Shown here: positions 63,076-64,000 of the stretch, in pieces | Position numbering within the stretch: position 1 is the stretch's first letter | How the letters are laid out: each line of letters starts with the position of its first letter | NCBI RefSeq assembly: GCF_003026455.1 | Contig: NZ_PYMB01000001.1 | Span: 1,116,001 to 1,180,000 of the forward strand | Direction: 5' to 3' | DNA length: 64,000 nt | From: Photobacterium rosenbergii | GTDB lineage: Bacteria; Pseudomonadota; Gammaproteobacteria; Enterobacterales; Vibrionaceae | Translations under genes and position numbers: made by a program | Notes under the pieces: generated by a model | What the model was told of the DNA's origin: nothing | The model's database searches: none | The model's input: the letters and a program-made list of their open reading frames with translations, nothing else

Positions 63076-63090
63076 GCTTTTTTGTGATCA
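63051..63090. promoter_or_regulatory. Two TTTGTGATCA direct repeats, CRP-like
   Basis: TTTGTGATCA at 63051-63060 and 63081-63090, exactly 30 bp apart, flanking the third operator. Each carries a TGTGA half-site, so CRP control is plausible. Confidence 0.55.
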
Positions 63091-63386
63091 GGCTATATGT
63101 CGATAAACACACATAGATATGCCAAATGCTCTGTAGTGAGCAATGGATTCAGTTAGCGAAGGTATATTCTGCAGTGTGGTAGGAGCAATTTGGTTTACTG
63201 GATTTAGCACGCATTCGTTAATCGTCAGTTCGTATAGACGATAATGCTGTGACTAATTTCAAATTATTTGTAGTAATTTGGTATGGCTAATAAGTTTATC
63301 GTTTTACCAAACACTCTTATTTTAAATCCCTTTTAAAACAAGAACTTAATTTCATTGTCGATAAATCAGTGTTGATAGCAAAAAAA

Positions 63387-63418
63387 AGCCCCTACTAACT
63401 TTGTCATTAACAGGGGCT
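63387..63418 (-). terminator. Terminator of the LacI-family gene
   Basis: AGCCCCT / AGGGGCT with an 18-nt loop; the minus strand continues TTTTTTT. Confidence 0.82.
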
Positions 63419-63441
63419 AGAATCTCATCAAGAAAAAGTAA

Positions 63442-64000
63442 TTATTCGCTTCGCCAACGAATAGCGGCATCCAATGCAAAAGCGGTCGGTGTGACATTTT
63501 GACTGGACATCAATAGCTGGATGAGCTGGAAGCTTCGTTTGGCTAACTCTTCACTGTTTTGCGCGATCGAGTCGATATTCAAAGGGAGGCAATCAAGAAG
63601 ATCGTGATTATCGAAAGTGACCAAGCGCATCTCTTTGTTCAGCAGAGCGTTTAATAAATTGTGTTCATTCAAGTATCGCAGTACCCCTTCAAGTAAGGTA
63701 TACGATGCAGTGAAAAGCGCTTTTGGCAACCGGCCTAGCTCTTTATGGAGTTGCTCCATCAACATATAACCAGACTCGGTTTGGTAATCACGGTGCCGAA
63801 TCCAGGCATCGTCTAGCTCCAGCCCTGCCCTGCTCAGTCCCAACTTGAATCCGGCCAAGCGGTGACGGCTTGGGGATAGCTCCAGTTGACCACCGAAGTA
63901 ATAAAACTCATCGACCGACTCCGCTGTTTTGCTAATTAATTCAGCGGTTACTTTTGCAGCATCGGTAATTACCATTGGCAGTGTGGATTGTCCGATATGG
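63442..64000 (-). CDS. LacI-family repressor, Cra/ScrR-like (C-terminal part)
   Basis: The frame stays open through 64000 on the minus strand (HIGQSTLP precedes the internal ATG at 63975), so the DNA-binding N-terminus lies beyond the window. About 186 residues of the ligand-binding domain are visible: YYFGGQLELSPSRHRLAGFK, PKALFTASYTLLEGVL, FDNHDLLDCLPLNIDSIAQN and a conserved C-terminus. These align by eye with Cra (FruR) and sucrose repressor ScrR. It probably binds the GCTAAA-N4-TTTAGC operators before the neighbouring porin gene. The effector is likely a sugar or sugar phosphate. Confidence 0.85.
   Translation of the reverse strand, partial: HIGQSTLPMVITDAAKVTAELISKTAESVDEFYYFGGQLELSPSRHRLAGFKLGLSRAGLELDDAWIRHRDYQTESGYMLMEQLHKELGRLPKALFTASYTLLEGVLRYLNEHNLLNALLNKEMRLVTFDNHDLLDCLPLNIDSIAQNSEELAKRSFQLIQLLMSSQNVTPTAFALDAAIRWRSE

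Larger units (their letters stand above)
62946..63386. other. Intergenic region upstream of the porin gene
   Basis: 440 bp. 63003-63090 holds the operators and CRP-like half-sites listed separately. 63100-63386 has no recognised feature. Confidence 0.5.

Noticed and set aside
1..64000. CRISPR arrays, insertion sequences, tRNA or rRNA genes, prophage
   Set aside because: No regularly spaced repeats, transposase or integrase motifs, cloverleaf or rRNA sequence, or phage structural genes were seen.

Overview
The window reads as a piece of a Vibrionaceae chromosome (Vibrio / Photobacterium / Grimontia type). The support is gene content: a VpsR-type regulator, an adenine riboswitch in front of a purine deaminase, a Rof-like anti-Rho protein, several GGDEF proteins and a large MalT-type maltodextrin regulon with duplicated MalE. 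The genus cannot be fixed from sequence alone. Genes are densely packed and nearly every operon end has a recognisable hairpin terminator. No IS element, integrase, CRISPR array, tRNA or rRNA was seen.

Layout. 1-3.4 kb: end of an ArsP-type permease with a thioredoxin-like partner, an exported cupin, and an adenine deaminase with a PurR box and an adenine riboswitch. 3.1-7.2 kb: a nitric-oxide module (NorR, three GT-N7-AC sites, a sigma-54 promoter and a YeaR-like target) convergent with a chemoreceptor. 7.3-13.5 kb: the most unusual locus, a VpsR-like regulator beside a cluster resembling a divergent Fap functional-amyloid system: two paralogous N/D-rich exported proteins, two small exported proteins with an RGG site, a periplasmic C39 peptidase and a divergent outer-membrane barrel. 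13.5-19.7 kb: small conserved proteins, two tandem exported RelA/SpoT-fold proteins, a Rof-like protein, a cysteine desulfidase and a Nudix hydrolase. 19.8-35.2 kb: an asparagine-synthetase-like enzyme, PBP1B, a phosphosugar mutase, a DEAD-box helicase, two diguanylate cyclases, RNase II and a DUF1415 protein.

36-64 kb is largely alpha-glucan metabolism: malEFG and divergent malK; a second MalE linked to a GH133 debranching enzyme; a cytoplasmic GH13 amylase; malM and lamB; a GlgX-like GH13; a carbohydrate-binding-domain/dual-specificity-phosphatase fusion; and an oligo-1,6-glucosidase. After it come a LysR regulator, two further sugar porins and the C-terminal part of a Cra/ScrR-like LacI repressor cut by the window end. 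MalT-type boxes and CRP-like sites sit before malE1/malK, malE2 and lamB/glgX. Together these genes would import maltodextrins (LamB, MalE, MalFGK) and cut linear and branched glucans inside the cell; none of the GH13 or GH133 enzymes has a signal peptide.

The two points most worth following are the Fap-like cluster under a VpsR-type regulator, and the bacterial carbohydrate-binding/phosphatase fusion whose domain composition recalls the eukaryotic glucan phosphatases laforin and SEX4.
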